Source: Mesobacillus foraminis (GTDB lineage Bacteria; Bacillota; Bacilli; Bacillales; Cytobacillaceae). Taken from it: a DNA stretch of 64,000 bases. Positions 1 to 10,890 of this stretch are shown here, in pieces; position 1 is the first letter of the stretch; each line of letters begins with the position of its first letter. A program made the position numbers and the translations under genes. The notes under the pieces were generated by a model, which made no database searches, had not been told where the DNA came from, and worked only from the letters and a program-made list of their open reading frames with translations. The stretch covers positions 110,982 through 174,981 of the forward strand of contig NZ_SLVV01000003.1 in assembly GCF_004340465.1 (NCBI RefSeq), given 5' to 3'.

Positions 1-1686
1 TATGGCCACACACCTGGAGTCGACGCCACCACGGGCCCGCTTGGACAAGGGGTCGGAATGGGTGTCGGAATGGCAATGGCGGAAGCGCATATGGGCGCTG
101 TCTACAATAAGGAAAACTTCCCGGTGGTTGACCACTTTACATATGTCATCTGCGGAGATGGCGACCTGATGGAAGGAGTATCCTCCGAGGCTGCTTCGCT
201 TGCCGGCCATTTAAAACTTGGCAAGCTTGTCATGATCTATGATTCAAACGATATTACCCTGGACGGGGAAGCGGGACTCTCATTTTCCGAGAATGTCGGC
301 AAGAGGTTTGAAGCCTACGGCTGGCAGGTGCTTCGCGTCGAGGAAGAAAATAATCTTGGTGCGCTTGAAGCGGCGCTCCTGGAAGCGAAAAACGACCTCC
401 AAAGGCCTACCCTGATTGAGGTTAAAACCACACTTGGCTACGGAAGCCCGAACAAAGGCGGAAAAGGCGGCCATCAGGGCACGCACGGATCCCCACTCGG
501 TGCAGAAGAAGTCAAATTGACAAAAGAGTTTTATCAGGTTTCCCAGGAGGAGTTCTTTGTTCCTGAGGATGTTAAGGCTTTCTACCAGGAAGTCAAGGAG
601 CAGGGGATTGAAAAGAACCAGGAGTGGGATCAACTGTTCAGCCAGTACCAGCAGGCTTATCCTGAACTGGCAGCCCGCCTTCAGAGGGAAATCAGCAAGG
701 GTCTTCCTGAAAATTGGGATGCAGAACTGCCAGTTTATGAAAAAGGTGCCTCCTTATCCACACGTGTGGCTTCAGGACAGGTACTGAATGCGATTGCGAA
801 GGGTGTCCCTAATTTCCTTGGAGGATCTGCAGATCTTGAGTCCTCCACCATGACACACATCAATGGCACCGGACGATTTGCGCCTGGCCAATATGCCGAA
901 CGCAATCTTTATTACGGGGTACGGGAGTTTGCGATGGGAGCAGTCGTAAATGGAATGGCCCTTCACGGAGGAACCATCCCGTTCGGCTCAACTTTCTTCG
1001 TCTTTTCCGATTACCTCCGTCCGGCGATCCGCCTTGCAGCGATCATGAACTTGCCGGTTACCTATGTGTTCACACATGACAGTATCTTCGTCGGCGAAGA
1101 TGGCCCGACACATGAGCCGATCGAACAGCTTTCAGCTTTGAGAGGCATCCCGAATGTGACTGTCCTGAGACCTGCAGACGCTAACGAAACCGCAGCTGCC
1201 TGGAAATATGCCGTCGAAAACCAAAACGGCCCGGTGGCACTGGTATTGAGCCGCCAGAACCTTGAGGTCGTTGTAGATTCACCAACAGCTCACTCAAATG
1301 TTGTAAAAGGCGCCTATATTCTGGAAGATTTAGAGGGAGTTCCAGCTGTTCAGCTGATTGCTACCGGTTCTGAAGTTGCCTTAGCCCTTGAGGTCAAAGC
1401 GGAGCTGCAAAAAGAAGGAATCCTTTCAAGAGTGGTCAGCATGCCGTCATGGGAACTCTTTGAACAGCAGCCTGTTTCCTATCAGGAAGAACTGTTAAGC
1501 CCGGAAATCAAGCTGAACGTGGCCATTGAAATGGCATCGCCGCAAGGCTGGGCGCAAATCATCGGCAGAGAAGGCTTGATGATCGGAATCTCCGGTTTTG
1601 GCGCTTCTGCACCAGGAGGCCGCATTGCCAGGGAATACGGATTTACTGCAGAGTCCATTGTAAGCAAAATCAAAGAACGGTTATAA
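1..1686 (+). CDS. tkt: Transketolase, 5'-truncated by the window edge
   Basis: Thiamine-diphosphate enzyme of the pentose phosphate pathway, moving two-carbon ketol units between sugar phosphates in the cytosol. The frame is open from base 1 and reads YGHTPGVDATTGPLGQG, the conserved N-terminal transketolase segment, so roughly the first 100 residues lie outside the window. The TPP-binding GDGDLMEG stretch, the central pyrimidine-binding domain (FGSTFFVFSDYLRPAIR, HDSIFVGEDGPTHEPIE) and the C-terminal domain ending in the GISGFGASAPG region are all intact. It is followed by pentose-releasing arabinofuranosidase genes, which fits a role in pentose catabolism, although co-transcription is not shown. 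The family call is secure. Confidence 0.97.
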   Translation, partial: YGHTPGVDATTGPLGQGVGMGVGMAMAEAHMGAVYNKENFPVVDHFTYVICGDGDLMEGVSSEAASLAGHLKLGKLVMIYDSNDITLDGEAGLSFSENVGKRFEAYGWQVLRVEEENNLGALEAALLEAKNDLQRPTLIEVKTTLGYGSPNKGGKGGHQGTHGSPLGAEEVKLTKEFYQVSQEEFFVPEDVKAFYQEVKEQGIEKNQEWDQLFSQYQQAYPELAARLQREISKGLPENWDAELPVYEKGASLSTRVASGQVLNAIAKGVPNFLGGSADLESSTMTHINGTGRFAPGQYAERNLYYGVREFAMGAVVNGMALHGGTIPFGSTFFVFSDYLRPAIRLAAIMNLPVTYVFTHDSIFVGEDGPTHEPIEQLSALRGIPNVTVLRPADANETAAAWKYAVENQNGPVALVLSRQNLEVVVDSPTAHSNVVKGAYILEDLEGVPAVQLIATGSEVALALEVKAELQKEGILSRVVSMPSWELFEQQPVSYQEELLSPEIKLNVAIEMASPQGWAQIIGREGLMIGISGFGASAPGGRIAREYGFTAESIVSKIKERL

Positions 1687-1752
1687 AGAAGCCCCCGCCC
1701 TCTTTTTAGCGGAAGATTTTCAGACTGGAAGAAGCGGGGCGGCCTTCTTTTC
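1687..1752 (+). terminator. Candidate terminator after transketolase
   Basis: A GC-rich stretch GAAGCCCCCGCC can fold on GCGGGGCGGCCTTC about 35 bases later, followed by TCTTTTC. The stem is imperfect and the loop long, so this is only a likely end of the tkt transcript. No convincing sigma-A promoter was found between here and the next gene. Confidence 0.35.
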
Positions 1753-1817
1753 AATAGAGTTAGAGGAGGTCGAGAGAGAAAGAAGCGGCACATAAATCTT
1801 AAAAGAGGAGAATCCTG

Positions 1818-3305
1818 ATGAAAAATTCAATCGTCATTAACGCCGATATTGAAAAAGGGAAGATAAATAAGAATATTTATGGCCATTTTGCTGAGCATCT
1901 TGGCAGATGTATCTATGAAGGAATTTGGGTTGGAGAAGATTCCGAAATTCCAAACACAAATGGAATCCGCAATGATGTGCTGGAAGCGTTGAAAAATATT
2001 CAAATCCCCGTACTTCGCTGGCCGGGCGGCTGCTTTGCAGACGAGTACCACTGGAAGGATGGCGTCGGGCCAAGGGAGAACCGCAAGCGGATGGTCAACA
2101 CCCACTGGGGCGGCGTGGTTGAGAACAACCACTTTGGAACGCATGAATTCATGATGCTGTGCGAGCTGCTTGGTACTGAACCATATATCTGCGGAAATGT
2201 TGGCAGCGGGACCGTCCAGGAAATGTCCGAATGGGTAGAATACATGACCTTTGAAGGTGAATCCCCAATGGCCAACTGGCGCCGTGAAAATGGCAGGGAC
2301 GAGCCTTGGAAATTAAAATATTTTGGCGTTGGCAACGAAAACTGGGGATGTGGCGGGAACATGCGCCCTGAGTACTATGCCGACTTGTACCGCCGTTACC
2401 AGACCTACGTCCGGAACTATGGCGACAACAAGGTTTACAAGATTGCCGGCGGCGCCAATGTTGATGACTACAACTGGACAGAAGTGCTGATGAAGAATGC
2501 CCATTGGCTGATGGATGGACTGAGCCTTCACTACTACACCATTCCAGGTGATTTCTGGCTAGGAAAGGGATCCGCCCTTGATTTTGAAGAAGACGAATGG
2601 TTCATCACCATGAAAAAGTCCCTTCATATGGAAGAACTGATCAAAAAACACGGTACGATCATGGATAAGTACGATCCTGAAAAACGAATTGGCATGATCA
2701 TCGACGAGTGGGGAACATGGTTTGATGTGGAGCCTGGCACCAACCCAGGATTCCTTTATCAGCAAAATTCCATCCGTGACGCATTGGTTGCCGGTCTCCA
2801 CTTTAATATTTTCCATAAGCACAGCGACCGTGTCCAAATGACCAACATTGCCCAGACCGTTAACGTTCTTCAGGCGATGATTTTAACAGAAGGCGAAAAG
2901 ATGATCCTGACACCAACCTATCATGTGTTTGAAATGTTCAAGGTCCATCAGGATGCAAAGCTTCTGGCTGTTGACTCACTTGTAAATGAATACGAATACA
3001 AAGATGAAAAGCTTCCTCAGGTCAGTGTATCTGCATCCAAAAATGATGAAGGCAAAGTCCATATCAGCCTTTGCAATATCGACCATAAAAATGAAGCCCA
3101 GCTTGAACTGGATGTTCGCGGCCTTGGCGTAACGGCAGCAAATGTTTCCGGAAGGATCCTTACAGCCGGCAGCATGAACGCCCATAACACCTTCGAGGAG
3201 CCTGAAAATGTAAAGCCAGTTGCTTTTGAGCAGGTTTCCGTAAATGAAAACAAACTGTCCATCACTCTGCCTCCAATGTCTGTTGTTGTTTTAGCAATTG
3301 AATAG
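1818..3305 (+). CDS. abf2: Alpha-L-arabinofuranosidase, GH51 (Abf2-type)
   Basis: Retaining exo-enzyme releasing terminal L-arabinose from arabino-oligosaccharides. The 495 residues closely follow B. subtilis Abf2/Xsa as I remember it (same length, same [15 protein letters not shown] start). The acid/base Glu is in GVGNENW (about residue 174) and the nucleophile Glu in IIDEWGTW (about 297), both intact, followed by the C-terminal beta domain ending [11 protein letters not shown]. There is no signal peptide, so it acts in the cytosol on imported oligosaccharides. It starts after a good AGAGGAG site and is 11 bases upstream of the small Cys-rich gene. It heads a same-strand arabinan cassette that also holds a second, divergent GH51 enzyme. 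Confidence 0.96.
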   Translation: MKNSIVINADIEKGKINKNIYGHFAEHLGRCIYEGIWVGEDSEIPNTNGIRNDVLEALKNIQIPVLRWPGGCFADEYHWKDGVGPRENRKRMVNTHWGGVVENNHFGTHEFMMLCELLGTEPYICGNVGSGTVQEMSEWVEYMTFEGESPMANWRRENGRDEPWKLKYFGVGNENWGCGGNMRPEYYADLYRRYQTYVRNYGDNKVYKIAGGANVDDYNWTEVLMKNAHWLMDGLSLHYYTIPGDFWLGKGSALDFEEDEWFITMKKSLHMEELIKKHGTIMDKYDPEKRIGMIIDEWGTWFDVEPGTNPGFLYQQNSIRDALVAGLHFNIFHKHSDRVQMTNIAQTVNVLQAMILTEGEKMILTPTYHVFEMFKVHQDAKLLAVDSLVNEYEYKDEKLPQVSVSASKNDEGKVHISLCNIDHKNEAQLELDVRGLGVTAANVSGRILTAGSMNAHNTFEEPENVKPVAFEQVSVNENKLSITLPPMSVVVLAIE

Positions 3306-3316
3306 GAGCTGCCGCC

Positions 3317-3598
3317 ATGAATAAACCAAGCTTGTGCAAGGGATGTGCGGAAAGTGTGATCGTCACGGAAGAGGTGATCCAGGAGCTTGTCGAGGAGGCA
3401 AGGGAAAACCCTTCGAAGATCGTTTCCGAGGAGGTTTACTCAAGCCGCCTGGCTGCCTGTGAAGCCTGCCAGTCCCTTCAGTATGGTACCACCTGTGCCC
3501 ACAGCGGATGCATCGTCCGCTACCGGGCCATGTTTAAAGACAAGAAATGTCCGTCGCCGTCCAGTCCTAAATGGCACAGCGACAAAGCCCCGGCTTAA
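3317..3598 (+). CDS. Small Cys-rich protein (DUF6171-like)
   Basis: A 93-residue protein with CKGC near the N-terminus, then CEAC, CAHSGC and a late single Cys, a spacing that suggests a zinc-ribbon-like fold. It resembles the small uncharacterised DUF6171 family of Bacillaceae, recalled from memory and not searched. No signal peptide or membrane segment is visible. It lies between the two GH51 genes, 11 bases after the first and 54 before the second, so it is probably co-transcribed with them. Its function is unknown; metal binding is inferred from the cysteines only. Confidence 0.72.
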   Translation: MNKPSLCKGCAESVIVTEEVIQELVEEARENPSKIVSEEVYSSRLAACEACQSLQYGTTCAHSGCIVRYRAMFKDKKCPSPSSPKWHSDKAPA

Positions 3599-3646
3599 AG
3601 TGATTTAAAAAGTGTTGTGCGATCGATCGCTAAATAGAAAGGGTGA

Positions 3647-5161
<1,515 letters not shown>

Positions 5162-5173
5162 GATTAAAAGGCC

Positions 5174-5207
5174 ATGCCTTTGCCCTGCTTCGGACGGGTA
5201 AAGGCAT
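5174..5207 (+). other. Intergenic RNA hairpin without U-tract
   Basis: ATGCCTTTGCCC pairs with GGGTAAAGGCAT across a 10-base loop, 12 pairs with one G-U. No T-run follows, so it more likely stabilises or partially attenuates the abfA transcript before galM than terminates it. Confidence 0.5.
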
Positions 5208-5263
5208 AGATTAAATATGAATACATAACAGAACTGAACGAAAGGCTGGAAGGAGGAAAGACA

Positions 5264-6301
5264 ATGAAAGTGATACAGGAAGAATTTGCCGAAAAAGATG
5301 GACGGAAGATCCATTCTTTTACCATCGTCAACAATAATGGCCTTGAAGTCTCATGTATCAATTATGGGTGCATTATTACAAAAATTCTTGCACCCGACGC
5401 AGCCGGTAAAATGGAAAATATCGTGCTCGGCTACGATACCCTTGAGGATTATGAAAAAGGAACCGCCTACTTCGGTGCCATCATTGGCCGGGTAGCTGGC
5501 CGAATAAAGGGAGCGTCCTTTGAACTGGATGGAGAAACGTATCATCTTCCAAAGAATGATAATGGCAACTCCCTGCACGGCGGATTCAATGGCTATGACA
5601 AGGTGATTTGGGATTGCACCCCTTTCGAGAACGAGAATGAAGCCGGAGTGAACTTTACCTATACAAGTACCGACGGGGAAGCGGGATATCCCGGGGAAGT
5701 CAGCCTTGCTGTTACCTATACATTGAGCAATGAGAATGAACTTGTCATTTCCTACAACGGGGCCACAACGAAGAAAACTCTGCTTACGATGACGAATCAT
5801 TCCTACTTTAACTTAAGCGGCAATGGCAAAGAGAATATTTTAAACCACTCTCTCACATTGAAGAGTGATGCTTTCCTGGAACTGGACGAGGAACTGCTGC
5901 CGACCGGAACCATTCTCGATGTCGAAGGGACAGATTTTGATTTCCGGCAAGGCCGGTTCATTCAAACAGGCGCAAACTCCGATCACCCGCAGAATGTTCT
6001 GGCGGGAAATGGATACGACCATCCGTTCTTGCTGAATTCCAACCATAAGGAAGAAATTGTTTTAAAGGATCCAAAAAGCGGAAGGACTCTTACGATTGAA
6101 ACGGACGAACCAGCGGTTGTAGTTTACTCCGGGACACAGCTTGGACCAGATGTACAGTCGGAAAAGTATATGGGAATCTGCCTGGAGACGCAGGGAGTGC
6201 CCGATGCCATCCATCATCCGAAGTTTCCAACTATCGTTCTTGACAAGGATCAGGAATATTGCACTCGTACGAAATATCGGTTTGGTGTCTCTGTCGGCTA
6301 G
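5264..6301 (+). CDS. galM: Aldose 1-epimerase
   Basis: Cytosolic mutarotase interconverting alpha and beta anomers of aldoses, here probably L-arabinose released by the neighbouring hydrolases. The 345 residues have the family blocks: IGRVAGRIKGASFELDG near 80, NNDGNSLHGG-like NDNGNSLHGGFNGYDK with the substrate-binding His, TNHSYFNLSG with the catalytic His, a DFDFRQGR-type motif, YDHPFLL, and the C-terminal ETQGVPDAIHHP, where the catalytic Glu sits. The start follows GGAAGGAGGAAAG. It is 102 bases after abfA, separated by a hairpin, and probably in the same operon. Full length and intact. Confidence 0.95.
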   Translation: MKVIQEEFAEKDGRKIHSFTIVNNNGLEVSCINYGCIITKILAPDAAGKMENIVLGYDTLEDYEKGTAYFGAIIGRVAGRIKGASFELDGETYHLPKNDNGNSLHGGFNGYDKVIWDCTPFENENEAGVNFTYTSTDGEAGYPGEVSLAVTYTLSNENELVISYNGATTKKTLLTMTNHSYFNLSGNGKENILNHSLTLKSDAFLELDEELLPTGTILDVEGTDFDFRQGRFIQTGANSDHPQNVLAGNGYDHPFLLNSNHKEEIVLKDPKSGRTLTIETDEPAVVVYSGTQLGPDVQSEKYMGICLETQGVPDAIHHPKFPTIVLDKDQEYCTRTKYRFGVSVG

Positions 6302-6359
6302 CCTTTGGTGAACGAAAAGATAAGTCATTTTCCAATCTGAATGAGAAGGGGCGTTGCAC

Positions 6360-7598
6360 ATGAAAACGTATATTGAAGAGATTATTGCTCAAGCTGAAAG
6401 CTGCAGTTGTGGAAACAAACACTTTGACATTCCAATTGAGGAAATCATTGTTGGGGCAGAAGCACTGCCGAAGTGTATCTCGTTTTTAAAGGAAAAATCA
6501 TTTCATAAAGCGGTCATCATTGCAGACGAACTAACCTTCACAGCAGTTGGAGAAAGACTTAAGGCAATGATGGAGGAAGCAGGGCTTGAGGTTTCAGTTT
6601 GTTTGATCGAGGGAGATAAAAACGGCGATGTGGTGGCGGACGAAGCTTCTCTTGTACAGGCTTTGAATGAAACGCCAAGGGATGCTGAAGTGCTGATTGC
6701 TGCTGGATCCGGAACCCTGCATGATATCACGCGCTTTTGCAGTGATAAAACGGGAAAGCCATTTATCTCGATTCCCACAGCGGCATCGGTGGATGGGTTT
6801 ACTTCCATGGGCGCGCCTATCATCGTGCGAGGAACAAAGAAAACCTTCCAGACCGTTTCGCCAATTGCCGTGTTTGCGGACCTTGAGGTTTTAAAAAACG
6901 CCCCGATGAAAATGACGGCCGCCGGTTTTGGGGACATGCTTGCCAAAGTGACCTCATTGGCGGATTGGAAGTTCAGCCATCTGATTGCCGGGGAGCCTTA
7001 TTGTCCTCTGGTAGCACAAATGACAAGGGAAGCCCTGGATTCCTGCATCCAGCATGCTGATGAAATTGCCAAGGGTGATGAAAAGGGCATTGAAATTTTA
7101 ATTAACGGCCTTATCCTGTCAGGGCTGGCCATGCTTTTATTTGGCCAGTCCCACCCAGCCTCCGGAGGGGAACATCATTTGTCCCATTTCTGGGAAATGG
7201 AGTTCCTGCGTGAAGGGCGGCCGCAGGTTTTGCACGGGGCCAAGGTAGCGGTATCGATGCCAATTTTAGCAGAATTATATAAAAGAGAGCTTGGAAGGCT
7301 GCTGTGCAACTGGGAGGAGCTGGACGACTATATCCACTCCGTCGAGGACTTCAGCTATATTGAAAGGATCAAGGAATTCGAATGCGAAATAAACTCCATC
7401 CTTGAAGGGATCCCTTCCTCTGACTATTTAAGGAGCCTCATTGAAAAAGTTGGCGGTGCAACCAGACCGGAACAGCTTGGCATCAGCAATGAGCTGGTGG
7501 TCCAGAGCCTCAATGAGGCACATTCCCTCAGGGACCGGTTCACGATGCTGAAATTCCTGAATGTAGTGGTTAGAACAGAGCATAAAGTCATTAACTAA
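6360..7598 (+). CDS. araM: sn-glycerol-1-phosphate dehydrogenase AraM
   Basis: NAD(P)H-dependent reduction of dihydroxyacetone phosphate to sn-glycerol-1-phosphate, the archaeal-type stereoisomer. B. subtilis AraM sits in the arabinose operon in the same way. The protein (412 residues) has the iron-containing dehydrogenase fold: GSGTLHDITRF nucleotide-binding loop, SIPTAASVDGFTS, and metal ligands in GDMLAK and SGGEHHLSHFWE. I take the ATG at 6360 rather than an in-frame TTG at 6354, because AGAAGGGG lies at the right distance only for the ATG. It is 18 bases upstream of the first GH43 gene. Why a glycerol-1-phosphate enzyme belongs with arabinan use is still unclear. Confidence 0.94.
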   Translation: MKTYIEEIIAQAESCSCGNKHFDIPIEEIIVGAEALPKCISFLKEKSFHKAVIIADELTFTAVGERLKAMMEEAGLEVSVCLIEGDKNGDVVADEASLVQALNETPRDAEVLIAAGSGTLHDITRFCSDKTGKPFISIPTAASVDGFTSMGAPIIVRGTKKTFQTVSPIAVFADLEVLKNAPMKMTAAGFGDMLAKVTSLADWKFSHLIAGEPYCPLVAQMTREALDSCIQHADEIAKGDEKGIEILINGLILSGLAMLLFGQSHPASGGEHHLSHFWEMEFLREGRPQVLHGAKVAVSMPILAELYKRELGRLLCNWEELDDYIHSVEDFSYIERIKEFECEINSILEGIPSSDYLRSLIEKVGGATRPEQLGISNELVVQSLNEAHSLRDRFTMLKFLNVVVRTEHKVIN

Positions 7599-7615
7599 AA
7601 GAAAGGTGATGCATC

Positions 7616-8563
7616 ATGACAAAAGTAGAAACCCTGAAAAATCCGATAGTGGAGCAAAGAGCAGATCCATGGGTTTATAAACATACGGATGGATACTATT
7701 ATTTCACTGGTTCAGTTCCTCAGTATGACCGAATTGAGGTCAGAAGGGCAAAAACGATCCAGGAATTGGCGACCGCCAAACCTGTTGACGTCTGGAGAAA
7801 GCGTGAGATGGGCGTAATGAGTGCCAATATCTGGGCACCGGAAATTCATTTCATAAATGGAAAATGGTACATCCATTATGCAGCAGCAAGGGCGGATGCC
7901 ATCTTTGACCACCGTATGTATGTCATTGAAAATGAGTCCGCAAATCCGCTGGAAGGTGAATGGGTCGAGAAAGGGCAAATCAAAACCGATTGGGAGTCCT
8001 TCTCGCTTGATGCCACTACTTTTGAACACAATGGCGAGCTTTATCTTGTCTGGGCCCAGAAGGATCCGAAAATTGAGGGGAACTCAAATCTTTATATTGC
8101 GGCCATGGAAAATCCTTGGACCATCAAAAGCCCTCAGGTGATGATCACTACACCGGAATATGACTGGGAAAAGATTGGATTCTTAGTGAACGAAGGAGCA
8201 GCCGTCCTGAAGAGAAACGGCAAGATCTTCATCACGTTCTCTGGAAGTGCAACCGACCATAACTACTGCATGGGCTTGCTGACAGCGGATGAAAATGCCG
8301 ACCTGCTGAACCCGGAGTCATGGACAAAATCAGAAAAGCCCGTATTTGAAACAAGCGTGGAGAACTCTCAATACGGTCCGGGGCACAATAGCTTTACAAC
8401 CTCACCGGAAGGCGAAGACATCCTGGTCTACCATGCACGCAACTACCTCGAAATCGAGGGCGACCCCCTGTGGGACCCAAATCGTCATGCCCGTGCGCAA
8501 GTCTTCACCTGGAACCCGGACGGAACGCCAAACTTCGGCATCCCCGTACCAGACGCAAAATAA
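7616..8563 (+). CDS. GH43 arabinan/arabinoside hydrolase, copy 1
   Basis: Five-bladed propeller glycosidase of family GH43, 315 residues, no signal peptide. The inverting catalytic triad is recognisable: catalytic base Asp in VEQRADPWVYKH near the start, the pKa-modulating Asp in SLDATTFEHNG, and the acid Glu in GFLVNEGAAVLKRNG. It is strongly similar to the next GH43 gene along its whole length. Substrate is probably short arabino-oligosaccharides with alpha-1,2/1,3/1,5-arabinosyl ends, inferred from the neighbours. Starts 18 bases after araM behind AAAGGTGATG. A 37-bp repeat array begins nine bases after its stop codon. Confidence 0.92.
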   Translation: MTKVETLKNPIVEQRADPWVYKHTDGYYYFTGSVPQYDRIEVRRAKTIQELATAKPVDVWRKREMGVMSANIWAPEIHFINGKWYIHYAAARADAIFDHRMYVIENESANPLEGEWVEKGQIKTDWESFSLDATTFEHNGELYLVWAQKDPKIEGNSNLYIAAMENPWTIKSPQVMITTPEYDWEKIGFLVNEGAAVLKRNGKIFITFSGSATDHNYCMGLLTADENADLLNPESWTKSEKPVFETSVENSQYGPGHNSFTTSPEGEDILVYHARNYLEIEGDPLWDPNRHARAQVFTWNPDGTPNFGIPVPDAK

Positions 8564-8571
8564 AGCACTTT

Positions 8572-8754
8572 AAAAGAGGGTCAGGCACGCGTTGAGGATT
8601 TACCGTATTAAAGAGGGTCAGGCACGCGCGGAGGATTTACCGTACTAAAGAGGGTCAGGCACGCGCTAAGGATTTACCGTATTAAAGAGGGTCAAGCAAG
8701 CGACAAGACAGTACCGTGTTATAGAGCCGGCACCCGTCAAAACCTTTAACGCGT
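8572..8754 (+). repeat. 37-bp tandem array A (core + variable tail)
   Basis: Starts at 8572, 8609, 8646, 8683 and, degenerate, 8720, an exact 37-base period. Each unit is a 20-base core, TAAAGAGGGTCAGGCACGCG, plus a 17-base tail that is array-specific (pattern NNNNGGATTTACCGTAT in the first three). It separates two GH43 paralogues and contains no ORF. Confidence 0.9.
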
Positions 8755-8785
8755 TAATGCAGCCGGGGTCTGACCCGCTGCATTA
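8755..8785. repeat. Palindromic variant of the 20-bp element
   Basis: Arms TAATGCAGC and GCTGCATTA enclose a GGGGTC-T-GACCC centre. The centre is the palindromic form of the core used in the tandem array beside it. No T-run follows. Confidence 0.75.
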
Positions 8786-8839
8786 CGGTAATGTGTGAAT
8801 GCATCATGAGATTGATTTCATTTTAGGAGAGTGGATGAC

Positions 8840-9832
8840 ATGGCTAGGAAAGAGGAATTGAAAAACCCGATTATTGAACAGCGCGCGGATCCGTGGATCT
8901 ATAAGCATACCGATGGATATTATTATTTCACTGCGTCGGTTCCTGAATATGACCGGATTGAGCTGAGGAGAGCGAAGACAATCCAGGGGCTTGAGGATGC
9001 TGAACCTATTACGGTGTGGACCAAGCCGGACGAGGGGCCGATGAGCAACCTGATTTGGGCGCCAGAGCTCCATTATATTGATGGGAAATGGTATGTGTAT
9101 TACGCGGCGGCATGGACAAGTGAAATTATTAACGGTCTTTTTGATCACCGTATGTTCGTCATTGAAAATGACTCCCCGAATCCTCTCGAAGGAGAATGGG
9201 TGGAAAAGGGACAAATCAAGACGGACCTGGATACCTTTTCCCTTGATGCCACAACGTTTGAACATAATGGAACCCAATATCTTGTCTGGCCTCAAAAGGA
9301 TCCCGAAATTACCGGCAACTCCAATCTGTACATCGCTCCACTTAAAAACCCTTGGACAATTGAAGGGCCGCAGGTGATGATCTCCAAGCCGGAGTACCCA
9401 TGGGAAATAAAAGGTTTCTGGGTTAATGAAGGTCCGGCCGTACTTAAGCGCAATGGCAAAATTTTCATTACCTACTCTGCAAGCGCCACGGATGAAAATT
9501 ACTGCATGGGAATATTAACAGCGGATGAGAATGCCGATCTGCTGAACCCGGAGTCCTGGAAGAAGTCTGAGGGGCCTGTTTTCCAGACGAACTTTGAAGA
9601 GCGCCAATATGGCCCTGGCCATAATAGTTTTACAGTCTCCGAGGATGGCAGCGAGGACATTATTGTTTACCATGCCAGGACTTACACCGAAATTGTAGGG
9701 GATCCGCTTTACGATCCTAACCGGCATACCCGTGCACAGGTCTTCACTTGGAAAGAGGATGGCACGCCCGACTTTGGCAAGCCTGTTCCTGATCAAAAGG
9801 AGATTAAGAGCCCGCAAAAAGTCAGTCTTTAA
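8840..9832 (+). CDS. GH43 arabinan/arabinoside hydrolase, copy 2
   Basis: Paralogue of the preceding GH43 enzyme (330 residues). The catalytic residues sit in IEQRADPWIYKH (base), SLDATTFEHNG (pKa modulator) and GFWVNEGPAVLKRNG (acid). No secretion signal. The open frame begins at a GTG at 8831, but TTAGGAGAG is only two bases from it, so ATG 8840 (protein MARKEELKNPIIEQ) is the better start. It carries insertions relative to copy 1, such as TSEIING near residue 95, and may have shifted specificity. A strong terminator follows and ends the arabinan cassette. Confidence 0.92.
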   Translation: MARKEELKNPIIEQRADPWIYKHTDGYYYFTASVPEYDRIELRRAKTIQGLEDAEPITVWTKPDEGPMSNLIWAPELHYIDGKWYVYYAAAWTSEIINGLFDHRMFVIENDSPNPLEGEWVEKGQIKTDLDTFSLDATTFEHNGTQYLVWPQKDPEITGNSNLYIAPLKNPWTIEGPQVMISKPEYPWEIKGFWVNEGPAVLKRNGKIFITYSASATDENYCMGILTADENADLLNPESWKKSEGPVFQTNFEERQYGPGHNSFTVSEDGSEDIIVYHARTYTEIVGDPLYDPNRHTRAQVFTWKEDGTPDFGKPVPDQKEIKSPQKVSL

Positions 9833-9837
9833 CAGGC

Positions 9838-9868
9838 AAAGCCCGTATCTTCACGATACGGGCTTTTT
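9838..9868. terminator. Bidirectional terminator
   Basis: AAAGCCCGTATC and GATACGGGCTTT pair perfectly around a five-base loop, with T-runs on both strands. It lies between the convergent GH43 and C39-like genes. Confidence 0.93.
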
Positions 9869-9898
9869 GATAGTTTTAGGGGAATGCTCCGGAACAGC

Positions 9899-10684
9899 TT
9901 AATTGATGACCACAGCCTGTTCTCCCATCTGCTCCCAAGCTTTTATAAAATTCTCCCGGTCCACAGCCTGATTTTTCATTCCATAGGGATTGTTGATATA
10001 AATATGGTCAGAATCATAACCGGTTATCACCACACTGTGCATGCTATAGGTAATGCCCACGGCTCCGTCATGCGTTTGCCAGGTTTCCAGACTGGAAACA
10101 GGGGCAAACGTGGAGGTCGTGATGACCCAGACCGGATTTCCTTCCGCAACCTGTTCCAGCAAAGCTTTGAATGGCTGGCCGGTGAAGTCGGCCGCTTTAT
10201 CTTCGGCATATTTCCGGGCAAGCTCGAAAATCGGGCCATGGTACACCCCTAAGCCCGGTCCGTCCTCCATATTTCCCACGAAGCCAGAATTGGGGTTTCC
10301 CTTGTCGCCATTGGAGTATGTCAGCGGCACCCGGGCTACTGCATCGGCCAGCTCATTCTTGGTTACCTCAAAACCTTTATATAAAAGCATCATCGCCAGA
10401 CTTGTGACCTCACACCCGTTGTAAAGGCGCGGGCTGTCCATTTGATTGAGAATCGGGACATCGAGCAGTACCTCTGTCGGCTGGGACGATGCTGAATTGT
10501 AGCCATTGACGGCAGCAGTTTTATAAAAATCCAGAAACTCTGCATCCGTGTCTGAAGTTTGGGTAGATTCCAGCACGGATTTTTCCGGCGTGACAACCTC
10601 TTCTGTGCTAATCGCTTCTGAACTTCCTAGCGGAACCCCGCTTATAAAAAGGGCTGTTACCCCTAACTTAACTAGTTGATTCAT
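9899..10684 (-). CDS. Secreted C39-like cysteine peptidase family protein (YvpB-type)
   Basis: A 261-residue protein with an N-terminal signal (MNQLVKLGVTALFISGVPLG), a linker, and a papain-like C39_2 domain from about residue 70. The putative catalytic Cys is in YNGCEVTSLAMM, the His in MHSVVITGYD, and the Asn/Asp position in YINNPYG. It resembles B. subtilis YvpB, whose function is unknown. It is probably exported to the cell surface. It is transcribed alone towards the shared terminator and starts behind CGAGGG. Peptidase activity is inferred from fold motifs only. Confidence 0.85.
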   Translation of the reverse strand: MNQLVKLGVTALFISGVPLGSSEAISTEEVVTPEKSVLESTQTSDTDAEFLDFYKTAAVNGYNSASSQPTEVLLDVPILNQMDSPRLYNGCEVTSLAMMLLYKGFEVTKNELADAVARVPLTYSNGDKGNPNSGFVGNMEDGPGLGVYHGPIFELARKYAEDKAADFTGQPFKALLEQVAEGNPVWVITTSTFAPVSSLETWQTHDGAVGITYSMHSVVITGYDSDHIYINNPYGMKNQAVDRENFIKAWEQMGEQAVVIN

Positions 10685-10890
10685 AGTCTGGCCCTCGTTT
10701 TCTTTCTCACTTTGTCTATGAAATCAGGTTACAAGGCAAATATGAATAAACCTTTAACAAGCCTGGAAGTTTTCTTTAAAAGCAGTTTCCCAACAGTATA
10801 TGGAGGAAGTGGGTTCTGGGTTCCCAGTGATCAGGGACTATAGAGAAAATGCCACAGTGAGCAACTGCCGGAGGCGTTCGGGAGATAGGT

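Noticed and set aside
280-633. Minus-strand ORFs overlapping transketolase and other long genes
   Set aside because: They lie inside well-supported genes on the other strand and have no ribosome sites or family features.
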